Shown here: piece by piece, positions 11,130 through 20,405 of the stretch | Numbering within the stretch: the stretch's first letter is position 1 | How the letters are laid out: each line of letters starts with the position of its first letter | Assembly (NCBI GenBank): GCA_943704415.1 | Contig: CALSCO010000972.1 | Location: 1-41,266, forward strand | Length of the DNA: 41,266 bases | Direction: 5' to 3' | Origin: Parvularia atlantis | Taxonomy: Eukaryota; Opisthokonta; Rotosphaerida | The notes under the pieces: generated by a model | Database searches by the model: none | What the model was told of the DNA's origin: nothing | What the model saw: only the letters and a program-made list of their open reading frames with translations | Translations under genes and position numbers: made by a program

Positions 11130-13709
11130 ATGGCCCTCGTGGTCGTTCGCACGGGCGCGCTGGTCGCGCTGGGCGTGTACCTCGTGTTCTGCGTCGTCAC
11201 CAACAGCCTCGTGCTCGCGTACCGGCACACGCTCGTCGTGCGCGAGCGGCTGTACCAGCTGGTGCGGACGACGAGCGAGCGCGCACGGCCGGTCGCTGAC
11301 GTGCGCGGCGTGGCTCTGGCGCCCAGAACATGATCTCCTCGGTCGTGTCGGTGTGGGCGTTCGTCACGCTCGCGGTCGCGGACGCGGTCGACACGAGCAA
11401 CTTCAACTGCAAGGCGCTGCGCTGGCCCATTGGCGTCATCTTCATGCCGCTGTACCTCGGGGTGCGCTGCTCGGCTAAACCGTGGACGCGAACTCACACG
11501 CACGGCGCTCGCTCGCAGCCGCAGCTCGCGCGCGGGTTCAAGATGTACATGTCGTACAAGGTCGCAATGGAACAGATGCGCACCGAGGCCAACCCGCTGC
11601 TGTCGTGGAAGGACGTGTTCCTGCTGCGGTACAAGTGGCTCAACTCGATGCTGTTCGCCTACAGCCTGCCCGTGTTCCTCACCGTTGCCGGCATCATCGT
11701 CGCCGTGCTTATCCTCGTGTTCTGGACCGAGCAGACCTTCCGCCCGGACGAGAACGTGTACGGCGTGTGCCTCGGTCCGATGATCTACAACGTGGGCATC
11801 CAGGGCCTGTTCTTCATGATCGCGATCGTGGCCGTGGGCATCCTCGTGCTCGTGACGCGGTGCGCGGGCAGGGCGCGGCGCGGGCGGGCGGCGGTCTCAC
11901 GCGCGGCGCGCAGCACGTCGTTCCTAATTAAGGAAGAGTTTGCGTTCATCATGCTCGTCGTCGTGCCGCTCGTGCCCATGTGGATCGTCATGCAGTGCGT
12001 GCCCGCGCCCTTCCCCACATCGCAATGCGCGCCGCTCACGCACGCGCGCGCGGTGGCGGCGCAGGTACGCCAGCGGCGGCTCGTGGTTCGGCTTCCGCGA
12101 GGTGCACGTGCTGATGATGATCATGTACGGGCTGCAGGCGGCGACGACGGGCGTGCCGATCGTGCTCGTGCTCTGGCCGTCGCCCTCGAGCGACGGCATC
12201 GCGATCGGCGGGCGGCAGGTGTACGCGGACCAGGCGTCGCTGGCGTCGCTCTTCCGCAAGTGCCTATCGGTGCCGGAGCTGCGCGAGAGCTTCAAGAACT
12301 TTGTGGTCGAGTGCCTCTGCTCCGAGAACTTGATCTTCTACCTACGCGCGGTCGAGTACGAGCGCCTGCTGCCGCACAAGCGCAAGAGCGAGGCCGTGGC
12401 CATGCGCGAGATGTTCCTGATGAACAACTCGGCGTTCGAGATCAACATCGACTACATCACGCGCGAGACCATCCTGCGCCGGATCGAGGCCAGCGACGTG
12501 GACGAGACGCTCTATGCCGCGGCCAAGAAGGTCGTGCTGCAACAGCTCCTGCAGGACCCGTTCCAGCGCTGGCTGCGCTCGCCCGCCTTCCGCAGGACCT
12601 GGGCCATCGTCAGCCGCCACAACAGCGTCCAGACCTGGGCCAGCCACTGGATGCGCCGCGCGTCGATGGTCGAGCCGGGTCTGACGCGGCACATGTCGAG
12701 CTCGAGCACGTCGCTGGCGACGCTGGGCGAGGAGCTGGCCTCGACCGGCGTCATGCTCGACACGTTCGGCGGCGGGGCCCGCAAGCCCTCAGGCTCGTTC
12801 AACTCGACCTCGACCACGGGCACGGGCAGCGACAGCCACCACGACACGGCCTCGGTCACCTCCGTCCCGCCCTCGCCCTCCGAGTACACGGTTGGGCCGT
12901 CCGCGCATCGGCCGCCGTCGCTGGGCGGGCGCAAGCCGAGCCTGTCGACCATCCCTGAGTCGGACGACGACCTGAGCCGGCCGCCGCCGCCGCAGCGCGC
13001 GCGCCCCGCTGCGTCCGCGACCGCGAGCAGCGCCGCGCCCCGCCCGGGCACCCGCCCGCAGTCGCTCGTGCTCCCGCAGTACCCCGCCGCGCCGGTCTCG
13101 CCGGACGAGGCGGCCGCGGCCGCGCTGGCGTACGCGCAGGCGCACGGATCGACCATTGTCGAGCCGGCGGGGAGAGCGCGCGAGGGCCCGAGTGCGGGTG
13201 GCGTGGGCTCGCCGCCGCGCGCACGGCAACGCGACCCGGCGCACGGCCCACCCGACAGCGCGCGCTCAAGGGCCGAGAGCGACAACGAGGCGTACTGGCA
13301 GGCCGAGGCGTCGCGATCGCGCCAGAGCAGCGCACAGCCCCCCGAGCCGACCCGCGCGCGCACCGAGAGCGCGCAGACGTTCGACTCGTCGTCGCGCGCG
13401 CGCACGGACAGTGCGCAGGCGCCCGAGTCGACGCGATCGCGCGAGAGCAGCTCCGCGCCCGAGCCAGCGCTGAACTTTGTGGTCGAGGGCGTGCTTGAGC
13501 CCGAGCCGTCGCCGCTGCCGGCGCCGCGGTCGCTGCTGATCGAGACGCGCGGGAGCCGCTTCGACCTGCGGCGCGAGTCGTCCAAGGGCAGCGAGCTGTT
13601 CCGCTCGCCCACGGAGGAGCTTGAGGCGGCGCTGGCCGAGATCAACGTCGCGGTCGAGGAGGCCGACCGTGCGATCCTGATGCAGTACGACAACAGCCGC
13701 CTAATCTAA
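11130..13709 (+). CDS. Seven-transmembrane RGS protein (GPCR-like/RGS fusion)
   Basis: RGS domains speed GTP hydrolysis by G-alpha subunits; fused to seven helices they act as membrane-bound brakes or receptors of heterotrimeric G-protein signalling. Seven hydrophobic segments are visible across five exons: near the N-terminus (ALVALGVYLVFCVVTNSLVL), ISSVVSVWAFVTLAVADAV, WPIGVIFMPLYLG, LPVFLTVAGIIVAVLILVFW, GLFFMIAIVAVGILVLV, FIMLVVVPLVPMWIVM and LMMIMYGLQAATTGVPIVLV. The RGS domain follows at about 12230-12600 (SLFRKCLSVPELRESFKNF, VECLCSENLIFYLRAVEYE, then DPFQRWLRSPAFR). The last large exon (from about 12070) encodes a long, probably disordered tail rich in Ser, Pro and Arg, with repeated R-A-R-T-[ED]-S-A-Q-like units near 13350-13460. 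The order resembles plant and protist RGS1-type proteins. Confidence 0.85.
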
Positions 13710-13875
13710 GACGCGCGTCCGCGTTGCGTTCGGGTCTGGAAGGGAAGAGGGTCGTCATGGAGGGAGAAAAGGCAAGTTGGATGTGTAGCGCACGGTCATT
13801 CACGAAGACGAGCAGAGAGCAGGCTGTACATACGGCTTTACATGCGCGGCGCACGCACGCAGGCGGCGCGACCGC

Positions 13876-14157
13876 TCACTGGTTTTGCACGTCGCGCCGC
13901 GGGTCGAGGATGCGCCCCTCGCGCAGCTGCGCCAGCGCGAGCTGCCCCTCGTCAATGCCGCACGCGTGCGGGTTGCGGAACTCGCGCGCCAGCGCCTGCA
14001 CGCCCACCCACGCACGCCGTTCACACACACGTGCACACCGATGCGCGCGAGCACGCACCAGTTTGTACAGCTCGCGCTGGCCCAGGCGCGCGAACGTGAG
14101 CGGCAGCTGCCGCAGGAACGCGCGATAGAGGCGCGCGGCCTCCGACGTGGGTGGCAT
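13876..14157 (-). CDS. Small LYR-motif protein
   Basis: LYR proteins are small mitochondrial helical-bundle proteins that bind acyl carrier protein and serve Fe-S delivery or respiratory complex assembly. The N-terminus MPPTSEAARLYRAFLRQLPL carries the LYR tripeptide and a downstream Arg-rich helix. After an intron whose length is a multiple of three (GTGCGT...GTGCAG, starting right after ELYKL), the second exon has ALAREFRNPHACGIDEGQLA, like the family's F+.N...D.......L..G...L..L pattern. Spliced length is about 70 residues. The particular LYRM subtype cannot be told from sequence alone. Its start codon is only 39 nt from the annotated start of ATG101 on the other strand. Confidence 0.62.
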   Translation of the reverse strand: MPPTSEAARLYRAFLRQLPLTFARLGQRELYKLVRARAHRCARVCERRAWVGVQALAREFRNPHACGIDEGQLALAQLREGRILDPRRDVQNQ

Positions 14158-14196
14158 GCGTGTGTCACGCTACTGCTCAAATCAGAAGTGGTGCAT

Positions 14197-15188
14197 ATGG
14201 ATCTGCGCGAGTACAACTTGCGCCTGGTGCGTTCTCGCGGCGGGGCGGGGCGGCGCGGGCGAGCGGCGGGAGTGCGCAGACGTGCACGGCCGTGGCGGGA
14301 TGAAGGACGAGGGCCGATGCGGACGCGCGGCGTGGCACGACATCGCGCTGCCGCGTCACGACCGTTGATTCGCGCTCGCACATCGCGCATCGCAGGACCT
14401 GCAGGCGTACATGGTCCCGGGCGTGCTCAAGGCGCTGCTGCACACGATCGTCTTCCTGCGCGCCGTGGGCAACGTGCAGCCGATCGACGAGACGCTCGAG
14501 TTCCTCGACGTGACCTACGTGCGCCGCGCGGCGTGGGCGCGACCTCCGTTTCCGGTGGGGCGCTGACGATGCGCGGCTCGCGCGGCAGGTGCGCTGCGAC
14601 GACAAGCAGGTCGAGCGCATGGTGGCGTCGCGGGTCGACGTGCTCACGCGCACGTTCCATCAGTCGGGCAGCCACAGCCATCGGGTGCGCGTGGCGCGCG
14701 ATCGCATGGGCACGCGTGGGCAGCGGCCGACGTGCGGCCCGCGCGCAGGCCGTGCTCAAGTTCAGCAAGCGCAACAGCGGCGGGATGATGTCGCGGCCGG
14801 TCGTGTTTGAGCAGTGGTTGATAACGCTCAATTTTCTCGCGTCGCCGACGAGGGGTGCGGGCGCGCGAGACGCGTGGCAGACGCGCGCTGACGCCAATGG
14901 CGACGCAGAGTCGGAGAAGCTGCAGGCCAAGCAGCGCGTCGAGGCGGACCTGCGCAACGCGCTCGTGTACGTGATGACGATGGCGATGCAGGACCGCGCG
15001 CACCTGCCCAACATCGACGACGGGCGACTGACGTGCGTGCTTCGGCCCGGGCGCTGCCGTGCATTGACGCCCGCCGTGCGCCCAGTGTCCCGTTTGACTT
15101 CTCGATCGAGGCGTCGTCTGACGCGCGCGGCGGCAGCGGGTGGGCGAGCACACTCTACAACGTCTTCTCGGCGCCGCCGGGCACGTGA
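14197..15188 (+). CDS. ATG101: Autophagy-related protein 101 (ATG101)
   Basis: ATG101 is a HORMA-fold subunit of the ULK/Atg1 autophagy initiation complex and partner of ATG13. The frame reads MDLREYNLRL, an intron, DLQAYMVPGVLKALLHTIVF and LRAVGNVQPIDETLEFLDVT, then YVRR; this matches the ATG101 pattern VEEAMLAVLHTVLLHRS.G...........DVDFIDFTYVR. Later exons give AVLKFSKRNSGGMMSRPVVF, EQWLITLNF, DLRNALVYVMTMAMQDRAHL, then PNIDDGRL, an intron, and TVPFDFSIEAS. The motif SEVV, which aligns with the conserved N-terminal SEVLEV of relatives, lies just before the annotated ATG with no in-frame ATG upstream. The true start may therefore lie in an unseen 5' exon or be a non-ATG codon. Confidence 0.8.
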
Positions 15189-15342
15189 GCGCTTTTGACG
15201 CCGGGCGTGTGAGGCGACGGCTCGACCGCGCAACTGTACCACCATCTCTGCCTGCGCTGCATGTGTAGGATCCGAGCAGAGCCAAGGCCGGAAGAGCCAA
15301 GACGAGTCCGTCACGCTTCATCTCCGCCAGGCGAGACGCAGC

Positions 15343-16577
15343 ATGGCGGCGCTCGGTCGGCTGCTTGTCGCGGCGCGGCCGTCGGTGGCGCGGGCGGCGG
15401 CCGTGGCGGCCGTGGCGGCGACGGCGCCCGCGCGGGGCCTCGCGTACGTCGAGAAGATGAAGAAGTACCGCCCGACGAGCCCGGGCTTCCGCTGGCGCAA
15501 GATCGTGGACCGGTCGCACCTGTGGAAGGCACGTTGGTCTCGCGCGCGTGGAGGAGCAGAAGCAGCAGCGGCCGCTGAGGCGGTGTGACGCGCAGGGCGA
15601 GCCGTTCCTGCCGCTGACCGAGGGGCTGCGCAAGAAGGGCGGGCGCAACCACCACGGGCGCATCTGCGTGCGTGGGCGGCCGATGTGCTCGGCGCCGTGA
15701 TATCAGTCAGGCTGATGTCGCGGCGACATCGGCGGGCAGGTCTTCACCAAGGGCGGCGGGCACAAGCGGCGCTACCGCCTCGTCGACTTCAAGCGCGCGG
15801 GCGAGGTCACGTGCGACGTGCAGCGGCTCGAGTATGACCCGAACCGCTCGGCGTGGATCGCTCTCGTCAAGGATCGCGCCTCGGGCGAGTACAGCTACAT
15901 CCTGGCCCCGCGCGGCATTGACAAGGGCGACGTGCTCGTGGCCGGCGAGAACGCCGACATCAAGGTGGCGTGCCGCTCTGATGGCTCGGCCGCGCTGATG
16001 GGGCCCTCGGCGCAGCCCGGGAACGCCCTCCCACTCAAGAACATCCCTGTAGGCACGCTCGTGCACAACATCGAGCTGCGCCCGGGCCACGGCGGCAAGC
16101 TCGCGCGCTCGGCCGGCGCGTCGGCGCAGATCATGAAGGCGCGTCCTGCCTCGTCCGTTGGCCCTCCGCTGACTGCGCTCTGTGCAGACCGACTCGACCG
16201 GCTACGCGCAGCTGCGCATGGGCTCGCAGGAGGTCCGCCTCGTGCCGGTGCAGTGCCGCGCGACGATCGGGACGGTGTGCAACCCGCTGCACAAGAACAC
16301 GTACGAGGGCAAGGCCGGCGCGTCGCGGTGGCGCGGGCGGCGGCCGAGCGTGCGCGGCGTGGCCATGAACCCGGTCGACCACCCGCACGGTGGCGGCCAG
16401 GGCAAGACGTCTGGCGGTGCGTACAAGGGGGGTGCGGCGTGCCGTGGGCTCACAAGCGCCCGCGCGTGAACAGGCCGGCCGTCGTCCTCGCCCTGGGGCA
16501 TCTACACGAAGGGCGTGCGCACGCGCAAGAACAAGTTCACCGACCGCTTCCGCGTGCAGCGGCGCAAGGTGCCTTGA
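15343..16577 (+). CDS. MRPL2: Mitochondrial large-subunit ribosomal protein uL2m
   Basis: uL2 helps form the peptidyl-transferase centre. The N-terminus [20 protein letters not shown] is a typical mitochondrial presequence. The family landmarks are in order: [70 protein letters not shown], the middle loop [39 protein letters not shown], and [10 protein letters not shown]. The near-invariant C-terminal motif is [18 protein letters not shown], followed by the ending [18 protein letters not shown]. The bacterial-type order and presequence show that it is the organellar protein. Several short introns interrupt it. It is convergent with the cardiolipin synthase gene, with 38 nt between stop codons. 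Confidence 0.95.
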
Positions 16578-16615
16578 GAGGGGAGGGCGCTGTACACACA
16601 CAGACGCACGGCACG

Positions 16616-17625
16616 CTATGATGGCCCGCGCGGCTTGACAAACACGACGTAGCGGCGCGCGTTGACGATGTAGTCCATGCCCGAGGCGACCGTTGTGGCT
16701 GCTCTCGGCGTGCGCGGGCGAGTGGGTGCAAGCACGCGCAGGCAGGAGCAGGGGCCGCGCGCACCGATCACGAGCGACTCGAGCCCGCGCAGCGCCAGGT
16801 GGCCCTCGAAGCCGAAGACACGCGCGGCGAGCACGCTGGCCAGCAGCGTCAGCTGCAGCGCCGTGTTCCACTTGGAAAGGTTGGACGGCCGCAGGTCGAC
16901 CGAGGGCAGCTTGATGTCAAAGTACCTGTGCACGTGCGCTTGAGTGTGAGCGTGCGGGGACTGAGCACGGTGTGGCACCTGCTCAGCGTCTTGGGCGGCG
17001 GCAGTGACGCGTAACGCAGATAGAAGCCGGCGACGATCATCCCGGCGTCGCGCGTGACGATGAGCAGCGCGACGGGCGGCGACAGGAGGCCTAGGGGGAG
17101 CGTGCCACGCATGAGAGGAGCGAGGCGACAGGGAGGCGCCGCACCGGCTGCCCAGGTGCTCAGCGTGAGCGTGGTCATCAGCAGCTTGTCGGCGAAGGGG
17201 TCGAGCGCGGCGCCGAAGACGGTGCGCTGGTCCCAGGTGCGCGCGATCCAGCCGTCCTGGTGCGCGCGTCAGCAGCGGCAGCACACGCACCCACGCGCAC
17301 GCACGAGCAAGTCGGTCACGCCTGCGGCCACAAACAGCCCGAGCGCGGCCGAGTAGTGCCCGTCGACGACGAGGAAGCCGAGCACGGGCGTGGCGCAGAT
17401 GCGCGAGAGCGAGAGCAGGTTGGGCAGGTTGAGCACGCGCTCGCGCCGCTGTGGCCTCTGCGGCTGCTCCTGCTGCTGCAGCTGATCGTGTTTCGGCTGC
17501 TGCACCGGCTGCTGCTGCTGCTGACGTGGATCCGGCACGCTCGCCACACGCCGCACGAGCGACGGCGCGCCTCGCAGCGGCAGCCGGAGCCGCGGCAGCG
17601 CCGGCACCGTCCTGAGCGCAAACAT
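16616..17625 (-). CDS. CRLS1: Cardiolipin synthase, CDP-alcohol phosphatidyltransferase type (CRLS1)
   Basis: The enzyme joins CDP-diacylglycerol and phosphatidylglycerol to make cardiolipin in the inner mitochondrial membrane. The N-terminus [20 protein letters not shown] is an Arg-rich presequence, followed by a Gln-rich stretch and the conserved opening [20 protein letters not shown]. After an intron within VTDLL comes the full catalytic signature DG(x2)AR(x8)G(x3)D(x3)D, read as [20 protein letters not shown] followed by FAD. All three catalytic/metal-binding Asp residues are present. Downstream are helices [19 protein letters not shown] (with the conserved RD) and the cardiolipin-synthase-type block [20 protein letters not shown], like the family's PS..SK.NT..Q. 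The stop is TAG at 16616-16618. Its start codon is 24 nt from that of MED20 on the other strand. Confidence 0.9.
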
Positions 17626-17649
17626 CGACCCAACTTTTCAGCGTCCGAA

Positions 17650-18560
17650 ATGACATCGGCACCCGGCGCGACCGTCGTGTGGCTGCTCACGACGCGCAAC
17701 ACGGAGATGAAGGACGCCGACGTGGGCACGGTGATCAACGAGCGGCTGCAGGTGCTCGACGCCGCGCTCGTGCAGCGCTGCTCGGCCCAGATCCGGCTCT
17801 ACAAGGCGCGCACACCGTCGTACGGCGCTCGCATCCGTCCCTGCTGACGCCGCGGCACGCACGATGCGCGCGACGCCCAGGAGCCGCAGCAGCGCGGCGG
17901 CGCCCCGCCCAAGTCGCTGTACCTGGCCACGACGTCGCGCGTGCCCAACCGCAGCTTCTGCGTGATCAACGACAGCTGCGTCGAGGGCTCGGGCGACCTC
18001 GAGCTGATCGTCGGCAAGCTGCGCACGATGTACGCGCTGCGGCAGACGATCTCGCTCGCGGTGCGGCGCGCGTGTGGGCGCAGGCGCGGGTGCGCGTGCG
18101 CGTGCGGGGCGGCTGATGCGGACGCGCGCGGGTGCGAAGGGACACGAGTACCTCCTGGGCGACTTTAGCGTGCGGCTTGGCAGCATCGGCGCGTCAACGG
18201 TCACGGCACGGCGCGGCGTGATGCTCGAGGTGCGGGCGGCTGAGTACATCGCGCGCGCGGGAGGCCAAGGCTGACGTGAAGGGGACGCAGATCGAGTACA
18301 AGCCGCTCACGAGCCTCGCCGTGGCCCTGCCCGTGATCAACGACCTGCTGCAGGCGATCGTGCCCGAGGGCGTGCACGCGGCCACGCAGCACATGGCCGA
18401 CCCCGTGCGGGTGCGGACGCCCGCTGGACCGCTGTCGTTTGCGCGTGCTCAACCGGACGACTCGCAGGCACTGGGCGCGTATCGGCTCGGGCCAGCGTAC
18501 TCGCACATGCACACGGTCTGCCAGTACCTCCTCGCGCTGCAGGCCGAGGAGTTTCTATAG
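17650..18560 (+). CDS. MED20: Mediator complex subunit 20 (MED20)
   Basis: MED20 belongs to the Mediator head module and pairs with MED18. The N-terminus ATVVWLLTTRNTEMKDADVG, then VINERLQVLDAA, has the expected VQ..-type strand and helix. Exons then give KSLYLATTSRVPNRSFCVIN and LELIVGKLRTMYALRQTISL. The most diagnostic block is GHEYLLGDFSVRLGSIGAST followed by ARRGVMLEVEY-like sequence, which matches the family's G..Y...DF.V..G.V.......G...EVEY. The last exon carries the C-terminal strand-helix ending HTVCQYLLALQAEEFL. Length is near the usual 210-230 residues. It shares an unusually small promoter with cardiolipin synthase. Confidence 0.8.
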
Positions 18561-18809
18561 TGCGCGGGACGCCAGAAGACGCGCAAGGCGCAACCGCCGC
18601 CTGTGTACAGGAGCCGTTGCGCATCAAGCAGCAGCCGCAGCCCCTACAGCTCGGTCACGCAATCATCACGTGACCGCCTCGTGGCCCCAACTTCCGTCGT
18701 GCTGCGCCTTCGCCTTCCCTTTGCAGCAGCGGCCCCCCCACCGCACGCACGCGCACTGACGCGCAGATCGCTCCCTCCCCTCCCCCGGTCCGCGCCGCGC
18801 GCAGAGAGG
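18561..18809. promoter_or_regulatory. MED20-elongase spacer with palindromic E-box
   Basis: The 249-nt spacer contains TCACGTGA at 18666-18673, a palindromic E-box of the type bound by bHLH-zipper factors, about 137 nt before the elongase ATG. A C/T-rich stretch (18760-18790) lies just before the start codon. Whether the E-box is used is not shown by sequence. Confidence 0.35.
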
Positions 18810-19700
18810 ATGCAGTACTTCCCGCAGTACGACTGGCTCGTCTCGTACGAGGTCATGGGCGCGGCCGCGCTCGGCTACCTGCTGAGCATCGTCGTGCTGC
18901 GCGCGGTGACGGAGCACTTTGACAAGCTCGACCCGAAGCGGTTCATGCAGCTGTACAACACGGCGCAGGTCGCGCTGTGCGCGTACATGGTCGTCGGCTT
19001 CGCCCAGGCCCAGTTTGCGCTCACGAACCCGTACGGGATCAACCACGCGTTCAACGCGGCGACCGAGTGGTTCATGCTTGTGCACTACCTGTCCAAGTAC
19101 CTCGACTTCTTCGACACGTGGATCATGATCGTCAAGAAGAGCGAGCGCCAGCTCAACTTCCTGCACGTGTACCACCACACGTCGATCCTGCTCATCTGGG
19201 GCTTCCTGCTGCACCTGGGCCAGGGCAACGGCACGGCGTACTTTGGCGCGTTCATCAACTCGGTCATCCACCTGATCATGTACTCGCACTACCTCTGGAC
19301 CTCGTTCGGCTACACGAACCCGTTCAAGATGGTCGTCACGCTCGCCCAGCTCGCCCAGTTTTGGATCTGCATTGGGCACTCGCTCATGGCCGTGATCTAC
19401 GAGCGCGTGCTCATGCCCGAGCTGGCGTACCTGCAGTTTGCGTACCACATCACCATGATCGTCCTGTTCAACGACTTCTTCTCCAAGACGTACAAGAAGG
19501 GCGACAAGCGCGACAAAGGCGAGAAGGGCGAGAGGGGCGAGAAGGGCGCGAACGGCGTGGGCGCGAACGGCGTGGGCAAGAAGCACGACAGCGCGAACGG
19601 CGACGGCAGCACGGGCTTGAGCACGGGCATCAGCGCGCACACGCACAGCAACGGCGTGCACCACCGCGACGCGGCCGGGCGCGCGCGGCGCGACCAGTGA
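18810..19700 (+). CDS. ELO-family very-long-chain fatty acid elongase (3-ketoacyl-CoA synthase)
   Basis: Enzymes of this ER family condense malonyl-CoA with a long-chain acyl-CoA. The gene is intronless, which is unusual here, and encodes 296 residues. The landmarks are ordered as in the family: KYLDFFDTWIMIVKKSERQL, the catalytic HVYHHTSILLIWG histidine box, FINSVIHLIMYSHYLWTSFG, and a run of hydrophobic helices (about seven in total). The tail after the last helix (FFSKTYKKGDKRDKG) carries repeated KG[DE]-type units near nt 19490-19560 that look collagen-like, then a Gly/Asn/His-rich end with no clear KKxx retrieval signal. The KYLDFFDTW and HVYHH forms resemble polyunsaturated-acid elongases of protists, but substrate range cannot be assigned. 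The first in-frame ATG at 18810 is used. Confidence 0.9.
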   Translation: MQYFPQYDWLVSYEVMGAAALGYLLSIVVLRAVTEHFDKLDPKRFMQLYNTAQVALCAYMVVGFAQAQFALTNPYGINHAFNAATEWFMLVHYLSKYLDFFDTWIMIVKKSERQLNFLHVYHHTSILLIWGFLLHLGQGNGTAYFGAFINSVIHLIMYSHYLWTSFGYTNPFKMVVTLAQLAQFWICIGHSLMAVIYERVLMPELAYLQFAYHITMIVLFNDFFSKTYKKGDKRDKGEKGERGEKGANGVGANGVGKKHDSANGDGSTGLSTGISAHTHSNGVHHRDAAGRARRDQ

Positions 19701-19785
19701 AGCGCTCTGTGTGCCGTTCCCTGTGTGCGTGTTCAGCCCATCGATGGACATCTGCGTCGCACGCATATCCACGCAGCCGACAGCC

Positions 19786-20287
19786 ATGGCGTCGTACCTG
19801 AGGGGCATCGTCGGTGCGCCGTCTGTCTCTCTCTCGCGCGCGGCCGCCGCCTGCCTCACGCCGCGCCGCCGCCAGCCCCGCTCAAGCCCGCGCTGTACTA
19901 CGCGCGCGTCGGCTGGGAGGTGACCAAGAGCGTGTGGGCCAAGGAGAAGCTCGGTCCGCCCTCGACCGCCGACTGGCCCGCGGCGCAGCGGCAGCTGCAG
20001 CAGGCGCGCGCACAGGACAGGACGGGGACGCGCGGGGACGCTGACGGCGGCGGCGCGCAGATGCTCGGCAACATGAAGCTGTCGTACCTGCTCAACTTGA
20101 GCGTGAAGGACGCGATCAGCAAGAGCCTCGTCGGCTTCCAGGTGCGGCACATGGCGCCTGCCTTCTCCTGGCTGACTTGGTCGCAAAGATCTTCACCTTC
20201 TTCATCGTCGGCGAGATGATCGGCCGCCGCAGCATCATCGGCTATAAGCTTAAGGTGCAGGCGCCGCCGGCCGCCGGCCACCACTAG
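19786..20287 (+). CDS. ATP5MG: Mitochondrial ATP synthase subunit g
   Basis: Subunit g sits at the dimer interface of the F1Fo ATP synthase and helps shape cristae. Exon 1 (MASYLRGIV) joins through a GTGCGC intron to APLKPALYYARVGWEVTKSV. Next are WAKEKLGPPSTADWPAAQRQ, KLSYLLNLSVKDAISKSLVG, and, after an intron with a CTGAC motif, the diagnostic membrane helix IFTFFIVGEMIGRRSIIGY. The last block matches the family's W...GE.IG+R.+.GY with its GxxxG-like dimerisation surface. The stretch around 20005-20060 (QARAQDRTGTRGDADGGGAQ) is in frame but looks intron-like (CTGAC then GCGCAG). It would need a GC donor, so it is left as coding with doubt. Confidence 0.82.
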
Positions 20288-20405
20288 AAGAGACGCATGT
20301 GGACGGACGACCGCGGATGAATGGGGGGAAAGCGTCAACACGAGACACACGGCACGTATGGGGGGAGAAAAGAAGGTCGCGCGCGCGCGGAGGACAACGA
20401 AGCAA

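Noticed and set aside
12512-13693. A 393-codon minus-strand frame opposite the RGS gene's last exon
   Set aside because: It exists because third-position G/C on the plus strand removes stops from the opposite frame. The plus strand has the conserved RGS domain.
18666-20186. A 506-codon open frame on the minus strand opposite the elongase and ATP synthase g genes
   Set aside because: Its composition (runs of VRV, RVER, DDHV) is the mirror of GC-rich codons on the plus strand. The plus strand encodes two clear family members, and the minus frame has no intron signals or recognisable motif.
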